A stretch of 64,000 nt of DNA, from NCBI RefSeq assembly GCF_030064895.1, contig NZ_JASJEB010000002.1, forward strand, positions 1 through 64,000. The letters are read 5' to 3'. The first letter of the stretch is position 1. Each line of letters opens with the position of its first letter. Shown here piece after piece: positions 56,308 to 64,000 of the stretch. Below the pieces are notes generated by a model, which saw only the letters and a list, made by a program, of their open reading frames with translations, did not search any database and was not told the origin of the DNA. The stretch comes from Crocosphaera sp. Its GTDB lineage: Bacteria; Cyanobacteriota; Cyanobacteriia; Cyanobacteriales; Microcystaceae. Made by a program: the position numbers and the translations under genes.

Positions 56308-56796
56308 TTAATTCATAAACTGGATTTCTAATTGAGGATTATCGGGTTCAATAAACCCACAATCTGTTAACATACATTGTAATGCTTCATCAAAATTGAT
56401 AAATCTATCAGTGGGTTGAGCATATTTATCTTCTTCTCCATTCCCATAGATTTGATATCTTTCTGTTGCTGTATGAATATGAAAGTCATAAAAGGTTTCT
56501 TGTTCTATAGGGTTGGTATGTTGTTGAGATTTTCCGTCATAACGTTTTAATCTAAATAATTTAGTTGAACTTGGAGGATAAACTCCAAAGATAATGGCAA
56601 AATCTAGATGATTATGGCAACTTTGACGTAAAATGACTCTAAATTTGTTATTATTTGTACCCATAATTTTAAATCCTCCTTCTTGGGATGATCCTCTTTG
56701 ATTAGGATTAAATTTAATTTTCAACCTCCAATCTAAAGATAATTGTTTCGGTTCATTGATTAAGTCATCAATTTCACTATCTGAATATTTAACCAC
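56308..56796 (-). CDS. DUF6978-like partner of the DUF1828 protein
   Basis: The 162-residue protein begins YSDSEIDDLINEPKQLS and has SCHNHLDFAIIFGVYPPSS, KRYDGKSQQHTNPIEQETFYDFHIHTATERYQIYG and a C-terminal FDEALQCMLTDCGF. I believe this is the family that accompanies DUF1828 (DUF6978), from memory. The His-x-His and DFHIH residues could bind metal. It is the first gene of a two-gene unit. Confidence 0.65.
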   Translation of the reverse strand: MVKYSDSEIDDLINEPKQLSLDWRLKIKFNPNQRGSSQEGGFKIMGTNNNKFRVILRQSCHNHLDFAIIFGVYPPSSTKLFRLKRYDGKSQQHTNPIEQETFYDFHIHTATERYQIYGNGEEDKYAQPTDRFINFDEALQCMLTDCGFIEPDNPQLEIQFMN

Positions 56797-56877
56797 CTGT
56801 ATATTGTTTTAAATATAATGTACAAGATTTAATTAAAGTGAGCATTACTTACTTATCAATCTTAATAAACGAATAAA

Positions 56878-56903
56878 TAGGGGTCAACGGCCGTTGACCC
56901 CTA
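56878..56903. repeat. dispersed palindrome (TAGGGGTCAACGG half-site)
   Basis: A perfect 26-bp palindrome of half-site TAGGGGTCAACGG. Similar GTAGGGG... palindromes are dispersed in many cyanobacterial genomes (from memory). It lies 20 bp beyond the metH stop and on the minus strand is followed by TTTATTC, so it may terminate metH. Confidence 0.75.
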
Positions 56904-56922
56904 CTAGAATTTTATAGAGATA

Positions 56923-59900
56923 CTAGGCACTAAAATACTTAGCCACAGGATGATAAGTAATAATAGCGGTGGTAGACTGTTCAGGATAGATTTGCTCACT
57001 CTCATCCATATACATATTAATGCGATCGCATCCCATTATCTCTAATTGTTTATATTGGTCTTTGATATTGGGACAAGCAGGGTATCCGAAGCTATAACGG
57101 GAACCCTGATAGTGTTGTTTGAGCATTTCTCGGATATTATCGGGTTCTTTGTCGGAAAATCCAAGTTCTCGGCGAATTTTGGTGTGTGTCCATTCTGCTA
57201 ATGCTTCGGCGGTTTGGACGGCCATACCATGATAGTAGAGATAATTGGTGTAATCATTAGCAGCAAAGAGTTTTTGTGCGTATTCTGTGGCAATTTCTCC
57301 CACTGTTACTGCTTGCATCGGAAATACATCTGTTTTTCCTGACTCTTTGGGAACAAAGAAGTCTGCGATACAAAGACGACGGCCAGACTTTTGACGAGGA
57401 AAGTCAAGTTTCCAGATAGGTTCTAAATCTTCTGGGATATTATTGTTAGCATTTTGAACAATTTCTGGATCATAAATCAGTAAACTATTTTCTTGAGACT
57501 GACAGGGGAAGTAACCGTAAATAACTGTAGGATGTAACAGATTTTCGCTGGTTACTTTCTGTTTCCATTCGTCTAAAATAGGATAAACTTTTTCAGCTAA
57601 AAATTCCTCATATTCTTCCCGTGATTGGTTTTTAGGTTTACGGAATTGCCATTGACCTGCAATCAATGCTTGTAAATCCAAGTACCAAAAGATTTCATTT
57701 AAGTCAAATTCTTCTGGTTTGAGGATTTTAGTTCCCCAGAATGGTGGAGTAGCAGGTTCTATAATTTCTACAGCTTCTGAACGCTTTGTATCAATCACTG
57801 TAGGTATTTCTGGATCTGCATCTTGACCATTTTTCTCAGCAACTTTTTCAGCAGATTTTTCGCCCCTTTCTTCTTGAAATAGACTATTTTCGCCGTTATA
57901 ATCTCCTGAGAAACCTTGTAAATTATCCCAATTTGCTGCTGCTTTTGCTGGCATTAATTTGTCCATAAAATGTAAGTCTGAGAAAGCATCTTTCCCATAG
58001 ACAACTTTACCTTTATAGGTATTTTGACAGTCTTCATAGACAAATTTTGGAGTTAATGCTGCGCCACCCAAGATAACAGGAATATCAATACCACGCTCAT
58101 TGAATACCTCTAAGTTATCCTTCATAAATGCAGTAGATTTCACTAATAAACCACTCATAGCAATGCAGTCTGGTTGATGTTCTTCATAAGCTTGGATAAT
58201 GTTTTCCACTGGTTGTTTAATTCCTAAATTAATGACTTTATAGCCATTATTAGAGAGAATGATATCAACCAAATTTTTACCGATATCATGGACATCTCCT
58301 TTAACCGTTGCAATGACAAATTTTCCTTTTCCACTATCATTACTGTCTCCTTCTTCTTTATCCATTAAAGGTTCTAAATAAGCAACAGCAGCTTTCATAG
58401 TTTGTGCAGATTGCAATACAAAAGGTAACTGCATTTGTCCCGAACCAAATAATTCCCCTACTGTTTTCATTCCATCTAATAAAAAGACGTTAATGATGTC
58501 CAAAGGAGGATATTGTTTCAAAGCTACTCCCAGTGCATCTTCTAACCCTAACCTTTCCCCATCAATAATATGCTGTTTCAAACGTTCTTCTATGGGTAAA
58601 TTAGCAGTTTGAGAAGCATCTTTTTTAGTTGTTTTACCTGCAAACAATTCTGTTAACTTAGTCAGAGGATCATAAGTACAGATATCACCATCAAACTCTC
58701 GTAAATCGTAAATTAAATCACGACATACTTTTTGATGTTCATCTTCAATTTTGGCCAAGGGTAAAATCTTACTTGCGCTAACAATGGCACCGTCTAAACC
58801 AACCTGCATACACTCGTATAAAAAGAGAGAGTTTAAAACTTGTCTGGCCGCAGGATTTAAACCGAAAGAAATATTAGAAATACCTAATAGAATGTGACAT
58901 CCTGGTAATTCCTCTCGAATGCGTCTTATAGAGTCAACAGTAGCTTTTCCGTTCTCTCTGTCCTCTTCTATTCCGGTTGAAATAGGTAAAGCTAAGGGGT
59001 CAAAGAAAATTTCATGAGCAGCTATCCCATATTCTATAGCTGCATCATAAGCACGTTTAGCAATCTCAAACTTCTTATCTGCAGTGCGTCCCATTCCATC
59101 TTCATCTATGGTTCCAACCACCACACCAGCACCATATTTTTTGGCTAATTCTAATACCTTAAGAAAGCGTTCTTCTCCATCTTCGTAGTTAGTAGAATTG
59201 AGAATACATTTACCACCAGCAACCTTTAAACCTGACTCCATTTTCTGCCATTCTGTGGAATCTAACATCAAAGGAAGAGTAACATTATTTACCAAACGAG
59301 AAGCTAACTGGTGCATATCTCGCACCCCATCTCGTCCCACATAATCCACGTTAACATCTAAAACGTGCGCCCCTTCTTTGACCTGAGTTTTTGCCAAAGA
59401 AACTAAACTATCCCAGTCTTCAGCATTTAATAATGTCCGACATTTCTTAGAACCACTGGCGTTTAATCGTTCCCCAATAATCAAGAAAGAATTATCTTGA
59501 ATGTAGGGTTGAGTACCATAAATTGAAGCAGCCGAAGGTTCATACTCAGGATGACGTTCTTTCGGTGTTAATTCTTGAGAAAGTTCCGATAGAGACTTAA
59601 TATGATCGGGACGAGTTCCACAACATCCTCCAATAATTTGTACTCCTAAATCTTCGATAAAGTGCATCAAAGCCATCTTTAACTCTATAGGAGTCAACCG
59701 ATAATGTGCTTGTCCCCCAACATTCTCAGGTAACCCAGCATTAGGAATACAAGAAACAATAAAAGGAGAATGTTCAGACAAATATTTAATATGTTCTTTC
59801 ATCTGTTCAGGACCCGTTGCACAGTTGAGTCCTAAAATATCAATTTTATAGGGTTCTAAAATAGCTAACGCTGCACTAATTTCTGTTCCCACTAACATCG

Positions 59901-60504
59901 TTCCCATAGTTTCCATCGTGATAGAAACCATTATTGGTAAACGTTTTCCCTTCTTCTCAAAAACCTCTTCGACTGCATTCAAAGCTGATTTGATTTGCAG
60001 TACATCCTGACAAGTTTCAATAATGAATAAATCTGCACCTCCATCGTATAACCCCTCTGCTTGCTCAGTGTAAGCGTCTCTGAGGGTATCAAAGTCAATA
60101 TGTCCTAACGTGGGTAACTTAGTCCCTGGACCCATAGAACCGGCTACAAAACGGGGTTTTTCTGAGGTAGAGTATTCAGTGGCCATTTTTTTAGCGATTT
60201 CTGTCGCTCTTTTATTCAAATAGTAAGCTTGATCTGCTAAATCATACTCTGCAAGGACAATAGAAGTTCCCCCAAAGGTGTCCGTTTCGATAACATCTGC
60301 ACCAGCTTCCAAAAACCCTCGGTGTACTTGTTCCACTGCTGAGGGTTTGGTATGCACTAAATATTCATTGCAACCTTCGTATTCGGGTCCTCCGAAGTCT
60401 TCTGCGGTCAAGTTTTGACTTTGTAAGGAGGTTCCTGTGGCACCGTCAAAGACGAGTACAGGACGTTTGGGACTTTTGAGATGATTAAGGAAGGTACTAT
60501 TCAT
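56923..60504 (-). CDS. metH: cobalamin-dependent methionine synthase (MetH)
   Basis: MetH transfers a methyl group from 5-methyl-THF to homocysteine via cob(I)alamin. The 1193 residues contain all modules: homocysteine domain with zinc ligands Cys228, Cys294, Cys295 (GLNCATG, GGCCGT); pterin domain (about 335-600, [23 protein letters not shown]); B12 cap and binding domain with Asp737-x-His739-x2-Gly742 (DVHDIG); an acidic linker (about 885-925); and the reactivation domain (about 930-1193, SFGYPACPN). A structured leader with a terminator-like hairpin precedes it. Confidence 0.98.
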   Translation of the reverse strand: MNSTFLNHLKSPKRPVLVFDGATGTSLQSQNLTAEDFGGPEYEGCNEYLVHTKPSAVEQVHRGFLEAGADVIETDTFGGTSIVLAEYDLADQAYYLNKRATEIAKKMATEYSTSEKPRFVAGSMGPGTKLPTLGHIDFDTLRDAYTEQAEGLYDGGADLFIIETCQDVLQIKSALNAVEEVFEKKGKRLPIMVSITMETMGTMLVGTEISAALAILEPYKIDILGLNCATGPEQMKEHIKYLSEHSPFIVSCIPNAGLPENVGGQAHYRLTPIELKMALMHFIEDLGVQIIGGCCGTRPDHIKSLSELSQELTPKERHPEYEPSAASIYGTQPYIQDNSFLIIGERLNASGSKKCRTLLNAEDWDSLVSLAKTQVKEGAHVLDVNVDYVGRDGVRDMHQLASRLVNNVTLPLMLDSTEWQKMESGLKVAGGKCILNSTNYEDGEERFLKVLELAKKYGAGVVVGTIDEDGMGRTADKKFEIAKRAYDAAIEYGIAAHEIFFDPLALPISTGIEEDRENGKATVDSIRRIREELPGCHILLGISNISFGLNPAARQVLNSLFLYECMQVGLDGAIVSASKILPLAKIEDEHQKVCRDLIYDLREFDGDICTYDPLTKLTELFAGKTTKKDASQTANLPIEERLKQHIIDGERLGLEDALGVALKQYPPLDIINVFLLDGMKTVGELFGSGQMQLPFVLQSAQTMKAAVAYLEPLMDKEEGDSNDSGKGKFVIATVKGDVHDIGKNLVDIILSNNGYKVINLGIKQPVENIIQAYEEHQPDCIAMSGLLVKSTAFMKDNLEVFNERGIDIPVILGGAALTPKFVYEDCQNTYKGKVVYGKDAFSDLHFMDKLMPAKAAANWDNLQGFSGDYNGENSLFQEERGEKSAEKVAEKNGQDADPEIPTVIDTKRSEAVEIIEPATPPFWGTKILKPEEFDLNEIFWYLDLQALIAGQWQFRKPKNQSREEYEEFLAEKVYPILDEWKQKVTSENLLHPTVIYGYFPCQSQENSLLIYDPEIVQNANNNIPEDLEPIWKLDFPRQKSGRRLCIADFFVPKESGKTDVFPMQAVTVGEIATEYAQKLFAANDYTNYLYYHGMAVQTAEALAEWTHTKIRRELGFSDKEPDNIREMLKQHYQGSRYSFGYPACPNIKDQYKQLEIMGCDRINMYMDESEQIYPEQSTTAIITYHPVAKYFSA

Positions 60505-60544
60505 AGATATGATAACGTCGCAGAGTTTAGTATTAAGATTTATT

Positions 60545-60595
60545 ATAAAAAATATCTCAACTTAAGGAAAGTCTTGAGCAACGCTTCATCCGTAA
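60545..60595 (-). promoter_or_regulatory. metH: metH leader: terminator-like hairpin after a GAAGCGTTGC motif
   Basis: On the minus strand the leader reads ACGGATGAAGCGTTGC and then CTCAA-GA-CTT-TCCTT-AAG-TTGAG, a stem with a two-base bulge (60556-60578), followed by ATATTTTTTAT. This looks like an attenuator about 45 nt before the ATG. GAAGCGTTGC recalls the conserved core of SAH riboswitches (GAGGAGCGYUGC), but the partner strand (CAGGCUCGG) is not seen, so the aptamer is unproven. Confidence 0.35.
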
Positions 60596-61039
60596 TTTGT
60601 CTATATAATCAAAATCTTTATCATGACTTACCGCCCCCTTTCGGGCAAAGTAAAAAGTAAAAATTTAGCCCGAAGTAGAGGTTTAAAGTCTCTTTATTTA
60701 TGAATAAGAAAAACAAGAAAATAATGATTGTTTGGTGCGGATAATCTCGCCGTCGCACGGCGATTTCTAAAAGATAAGATGGGTTTGACAACAGGATTTA
60801 GTATTACTGACAGAAGAGGTAAACTTTTTACTTTTGAATGCTAATTTTTGACTTGTGAACAACGTGATTTAGGAGTTCGGAGTTCGGAATTATAAATTTT
60901 TTAAAGCATAATTGACGATAAAGAAGAGTTTTAAAACTTTCAGCTATCAATTTTAAACCCAAGTAATTAATTATCAATTATCCATGGATAAAGAATCTGG
61001 AAACCCTAACTATATTGCTTGCAATTAGTTGGGCTAGGG

Positions 61040-61077
61040 TCTGTCTGCAAACTATTAGAATATTAAAAATAAACTAA
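61040..61077. repeat. 38-bp dispersed repeat, copy 2
   Basis: Identical over 38 bp and in the same orientation to 52843-52880. Here it follows GGGCTAGGG and is followed by a pyrimidine-rich microrepeat, with no gene nearby. Confidence 0.85.
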
Positions 61078-61181
61078 ATTCGCCCCTGCTTCCTCTGCTT
61101 CCTCTGCCTCCCTCAACTAAGATTTTTGAACTTTGTAGACACGCCCTAATATTGCCCATTCATCTCTTAGCTGAATCCTTA

Positions 61182-62774
61182 CTAATAACCTAATGCTAAA
61201 CCATCGGCACGGGGTTCGGAACCTGCGATTAAAACACCGTTATTTTTGAGTATCATTTGACCTTTGCCAAACATAGTTTCAGGGGCTAGTTTAACATCAT
61301 GACCTCGTTCTCTTAACCCATGAACAATTTCGGGGGGTGTACCCCTTTCTAAAAGTACGCTATTTCCTTCTAAAAATCGCCATCTCGGTGCATCTAAAGC
61401 AGCTTGAGGATTCATTTGATAATCAGTTAAATTAACCACCATTTGTAGATGTCCTTGGGGTTGCATGGGCGCACCCATTACCCCAAATGGGCCAAGGGGT
61501 TGATTATCTTTGGTTAAAAAGCCAGGAATAATAGTATGGAAAGGACGTTTATTAGGTGCTATTTGATTGGGATGATCTTTTTCTAAGGTAAAAGCTGAGC
61601 CTCTATTATGTAAGGATATTCCTGTTTCTGGAACTAAAATTCCGCTACCAAAAGTATCATAATTAGATTGGATAAAGGACACCATTAAGTCTGAATCTGC
61701 GGTACATAAATAAACTGTTCCTCCTTGTGGGATTCCAGGGTTAGCTAAAGGAATAGCTTGCTTATTAATCAATTTTTGACGTTGTTTTGCATAATTTTTG
61801 TTGAGTAAATTTTTGTTAGATACTTTCATTAAATCAGGATCACTAACATAATTATAAACATCAGCAAAAGCTAATTTCATGGCTTCAATTTGATAATGAA
61901 AGCTATCTATAGAATCTCGTTTATATTGTTCTATGTTTAAATGTTCTAAAATATTTAAAGCCATTAAAGCTGCAATTCCTTGGCTATTGGGAGGCATTTC
62001 CCATACATCTAATTCCTTATATTTTGTAGCAATGGGAGCAACCCATAAAGGACTATGATTAGCTAAATCATCAGAAGTTAAATAACCTCCTGTATCAGCA
62101 GAAAAATTGTTTATTTTTTCAGCTATTTTTCCCTTATAAAAACTTTCTCCTCCTGTCCTAGAAATCTCTTCTAATGTTTCAGCATGAAGAACACTTCCCC
62201 AAATTTCTCCAGCTTTAGGTGCGCGGTCTTTGGGAAAGAAAACTTCTTGAAAATATTGATATTCTGTTCTTTTTTTCGTAAGATAAACCACCTCTTTACG
62301 TCGCCATATTTCTGCCGTTACGGGAGAAACAGGAAAACCATTTTTAGCATAACGAATGGCAGGAATAAATAACTGTTCAAAAGGCAATTTTCCCCAGCGT
62401 TGCCAAACCTCATACCAGACAGAAACTGCCCCAGGAACCGTTACAGTTAACCAGCCTAACTCCGGCATTTTTTCTAAACTAGAATAAGCCTGTAATGATA
62501 AATTTTTCGGACTTTTTCCTGACCCATTAATCCCCTGTAATTTTCCATCCCAAATCAAAGCAAAAGCATCACCACCGATACCATTAGAAGTTGGTTCAAC
62601 CACCGTTAAAGTAATAGCAGTAGCAATAGCTGCATCCACTGCATTTCCTCCTGCTTGAAACATTTCTATTCCTGCTAAAGTTGCCAACGGTTGACTGGTC
62701 GCAACTGAACAATTTTTAGCTACAATAACCCGACGTTGAGAAGCATAAGGATAAGCATTAAGATTAAACTTCAT
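61182..62774 (-). CDS. ggt: gamma-glutamyltransferase family protein
   Basis: This Ntn-hydrolase of 530 residues is made as a precursor that self-cleaves before the catalytic threonine, Thr353 in PQGGTVYLCTAD. Other conserved parts are GGNAVDAAIATAITLTVVEPTSNGIGGD, MPPNSQGIAALM and SNYDTFGSGI. No signal peptide is evident, placing it with cytoplasmic YwrD/acylase-like members as much as with classical periplasmic GGT. Substrate could be glutathione or another gamma-glutamyl or acyl compound. Confidence 0.9.
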   Translation of the reverse strand: MKFNLNAYPYASQRRVIVAKNCSVATSQPLATLAGIEMFQAGGNAVDAAIATAITLTVVEPTSNGIGGDAFALIWDGKLQGINGSGKSPKNLSLQAYSSLEKMPELGWLTVTVPGAVSVWYEVWQRWGKLPFEQLFIPAIRYAKNGFPVSPVTAEIWRRKEVVYLTKKRTEYQYFQEVFFPKDRAPKAGEIWGSVLHAETLEEISRTGGESFYKGKIAEKINNFSADTGGYLTSDDLANHSPLWVAPIATKYKELDVWEMPPNSQGIAALMALNILEHLNIEQYKRDSIDSFHYQIEAMKLAFADVYNYVSDPDLMKVSNKNLLNKNYAKQRQKLINKQAIPLANPGIPQGGTVYLCTADSDLMVSFIQSNYDTFGSGILVPETGISLHNRGSAFTLEKDHPNQIAPNKRPFHTIIPGFLTKDNQPLGPFGVMGAPMQPQGHLQMVVNLTDYQMNPQAALDAPRWRFLEGNSVLLERGTPPEIVHGLRERGHDVKLAPETMFGKGQMILKNNGVLIAGSEPRADGLALGY

Positions 62775-62908
62775 AATAATTAATAATAGATAATGGATAA
62801 TTGTTATACTTCCTTAAAAATAATCTAAAAAAACTCTAATAATTTATCCTTCTTCTTAAACTCCTAGCATAAAATTGACGGCAAATGAAAGAAAAATCAT
62901 AACAATTG

Positions 62909-64000
62909 ATGGAAACCACCCTAAAAATTAATCCTATCCCGAACACCCCCAAAGATGAAAAATTTATGGATATATTATCCCCTAATGGGGCGAATATTAT
63001 CCTCGGTGAACAAACCGCCGAAAGTTTAGTTATGCCCCTAGAACCCTCTCCTACCACTATGTTTGGTCCCAGAGGGGCCTGTTTAGTTGCCGAAGATGGT
63101 CCATTATGGGTCTGTGATACAGGACATCATCGCTTATTAGGGTGGAAACATCGTCCCGAAACCGACGGTCAACCGGCAGACTGGGTTATCGGTCAACCAG
63201 ACTTTTACCACGAAGGACAAAACGCCAAAGGAACCCCCCAAGCTAACACCGTCAGTGTTCCCACAGGTATCTGCGTTTGTGGGGAAGGTTTAGCAGTAGC
63301 TGATGCTTGGAACCATCGGGTATTAATCTGGAAAAAATTGCCTGAAAATAATAATATTCCTGCGGATATCGTCTTAGGACAAGCAGACTTTCATCATAAC
63401 CAGCTTAACCGAGGACAAATAGACACCGCAGCCGATAGAATGCACTGGCCCTATGGAGTAATGTATTATCAAGGACGGTTATTTGTGGCCGATACTGGCA
63501 ACCGTCGGGTTTTGGTATGGAACGAACTGCCCACCCATAACGGACAACCAGCAGACTATGTTCTCGGACAAATAGAGATAAACCGACGGGACGAAAATGG
63601 GGGAGATAGTCCCACCGCGAGTAGTATGCGTTGGCCCCATGCGTTGGCTATTTGGCAGGATAACTTAGTTTTGGCCGATGCTGGTAATAACCGTCTCATG
63701 ATTTGGGAAGGAATACCTACAGAAAACAATACCCCCTGTGGTATGGTTTTGGGACAAAGCAACTTTGAAGGGGCAGAGTTGAACCAGGGAGGCTATTTTC
63801 CCACCCCTAGCAGCCTCAGTATGCCCTATGGAGTAGCGGTTATGGGTCAATGGTTAATAGCTGCTGACACCGCTAATTCTCGCCTGGTAGGATGGACTGA
63901 TGAGTTGATGATGGGGAAAGTAGCGCAAGGTTTAACGGGACAATCTCATTTTCGTAGCAAGAGTGAAAACCGTTCCTATGGCGGCCCCACTCGTCAAAGT
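62909..64000 (+). CDS. NHL-repeat protein (3' end beyond window)
   Basis: The frame opens with ATG at 62909 and stays open for 364 codons to the window edge. It contains at least five repeats of the form GVxVxxxxLxVADTGNxRVLxWxxLPxxxxxPADxVLGQ, e.g. LFVADTGNRRVLVWNELP and LVLADAGNNRLMIWEGIP, i.e. NHL/beta-propeller units. There is no signal peptide. NHL proteins of this kind have been reported in the extended hydrogenase-maturation (hyp) region of other cyanobacteria (alr0693 in Nostoc PCC 7120, from memory), so hyp genes may follow; this cannot be seen here. Confidence 0.85.
   Translation, partial: METTLKINPIPNTPKDEKFMDILSPNGANIILGEQTAESLVMPLEPSPTTMFGPRGACLVAEDGPLWVCDTGHHRLLGWKHRPETDGQPADWVIGQPDFYHEGQNAKGTPQANTVSVPTGICVCGEGLAVADAWNHRVLIWKKLPENNNIPADIVLGQADFHHNQLNRGQIDTAADRMHWPYGVMYYQGRLFVADTGNRRVLVWNELPTHNGQPADYVLGQIEINRRDENGGDSPTASSMRWPHALAIWQDNLVLADAGNNRLMIWEGIPTENNTPCGMVLGQSNFEGAELNQGGYFPTPSSLSMPYGVAVMGQWLIAADTANSRLVGWTDELMMGKVAQGLTGQSHFRSKSENRSYGGPTRQS

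Larger units (their letters stand above)
60505..61181. other. 677-bp intergenic region upstream of metH
   Basis: It contains the metH leader, a TTCGGGC/GCCCGAA dyad (about 60643-60677), a CGCCGT/ACGGCG hairpin near 60747, a GGAGTTCGGAGTTCGG microrepeat (about 60872), the second copy of the 38-bp repeat (61040-61077) and a pyrimidine-rich CTTCCTCTGCTTCC run (61084-61115). No protein gene is visible. Confidence 0.6.

Overview
The window is chromosomal DNA of a low-GC, AT-rich cyanobacterium, probably a unicellular Cyanothece/Crocosphaera/Geminocystis-type lineage. The evidence is chlB (dark-operative protochlorophyllide reductase), a DnaK3-type chaperone with its DnaJ, an FtsH3-like protease, a Ycf23 protein, many HIP1 octamers (GCGATCGC) and cyanobacterial dispersed palindromes. 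No rRNA, tRNA, CRISPR array, prophage or intact transposon was found. The lineage is inferred from gene content only.

Layout. 1-1.3 kb: a cluster of small accessory genes (DUF6883, DUF4926, a frameshifted DUF2283, one unknown). 1.3-11.2 kb: housekeeping genes, all on the minus strand: chlB, ftsH, a membrane-anchored di-heme cytochrome c, dnaJ and dnaK3. Upstream of ftsH lie two tandem copies of an apparent small-RNA gene, each with its own consensus promoter and intrinsic terminator. 11.4-12.1 kb: a methyltransferase. 12.4-31.1 kb: a large surface-polysaccharide locus on the minus strand. It holds a BY-kinase/co-polymerase, a Wza-type exporter, a WbpM-type dehydratase, a WbpA/B/D/E set for a 2,3-diamino uronic acid, a Wzx flippase, a Wzy polymerase, two GT4 glycosyltransferases, a WbpK/WbpV-like reductase and a WbpL-like initiating transferase. 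A HepT-MntA toxin-antitoxin pair sits inside this locus, just behind wbpD. Together the genes predict a Wzx/Wzy-type pathway: WbpM then WbpK/V make a 6-deoxy-HexNAc that WbpL loads on undecaprenyl phosphate; WbpA/B/E/D make UDP-GlcNAc(3NAc)A; the GT4 enzymes extend the unit; Wzx and Wzy flip and polymerise it; Wzc and Wza control length and export.

31.4-49.3 kb: mixed metabolic genes (an outer-membrane barrel-like protein with 57-bp repeats, phosphoribosyltransferase, EamA transporter, PIN-TRAM protein, HemW, flavin reductase, MIF-like tautomerase, a fused m5C methyltransferase-nuclease, radical SAM/B12 protein, ycf23, a tnpB relic, GIY-YIG/DUF123, NTF2-like protein, nagB, MFS transporter, Gfo/Idh/MocA oxidoreductase). 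49.4-57 kb: an accessory stretch with a 103-105 bp tandem repeat, an LRAT-like gene, an overlapping STAND ATPase + M28 peptidase pair (possible uncharacterised conflict system), a flavoprotein whose SelD half has decayed to a recognisable relic, a secreted Cys-rich protein, rsmE and a DUF1828 two-gene unit. 57-64 kb: metH with a structured leader, a gamma-glutamyltransferase, and the start of an NHL-repeat gene that runs off the window.

The best candidates for undescribed biology are the tandem sRNA pair, the STAND/M28 pair, the fused restriction-modification protein, the DUF1828 pair and the decaying NDH-SelD fusion. All calls come from reading the sequence without database searches.
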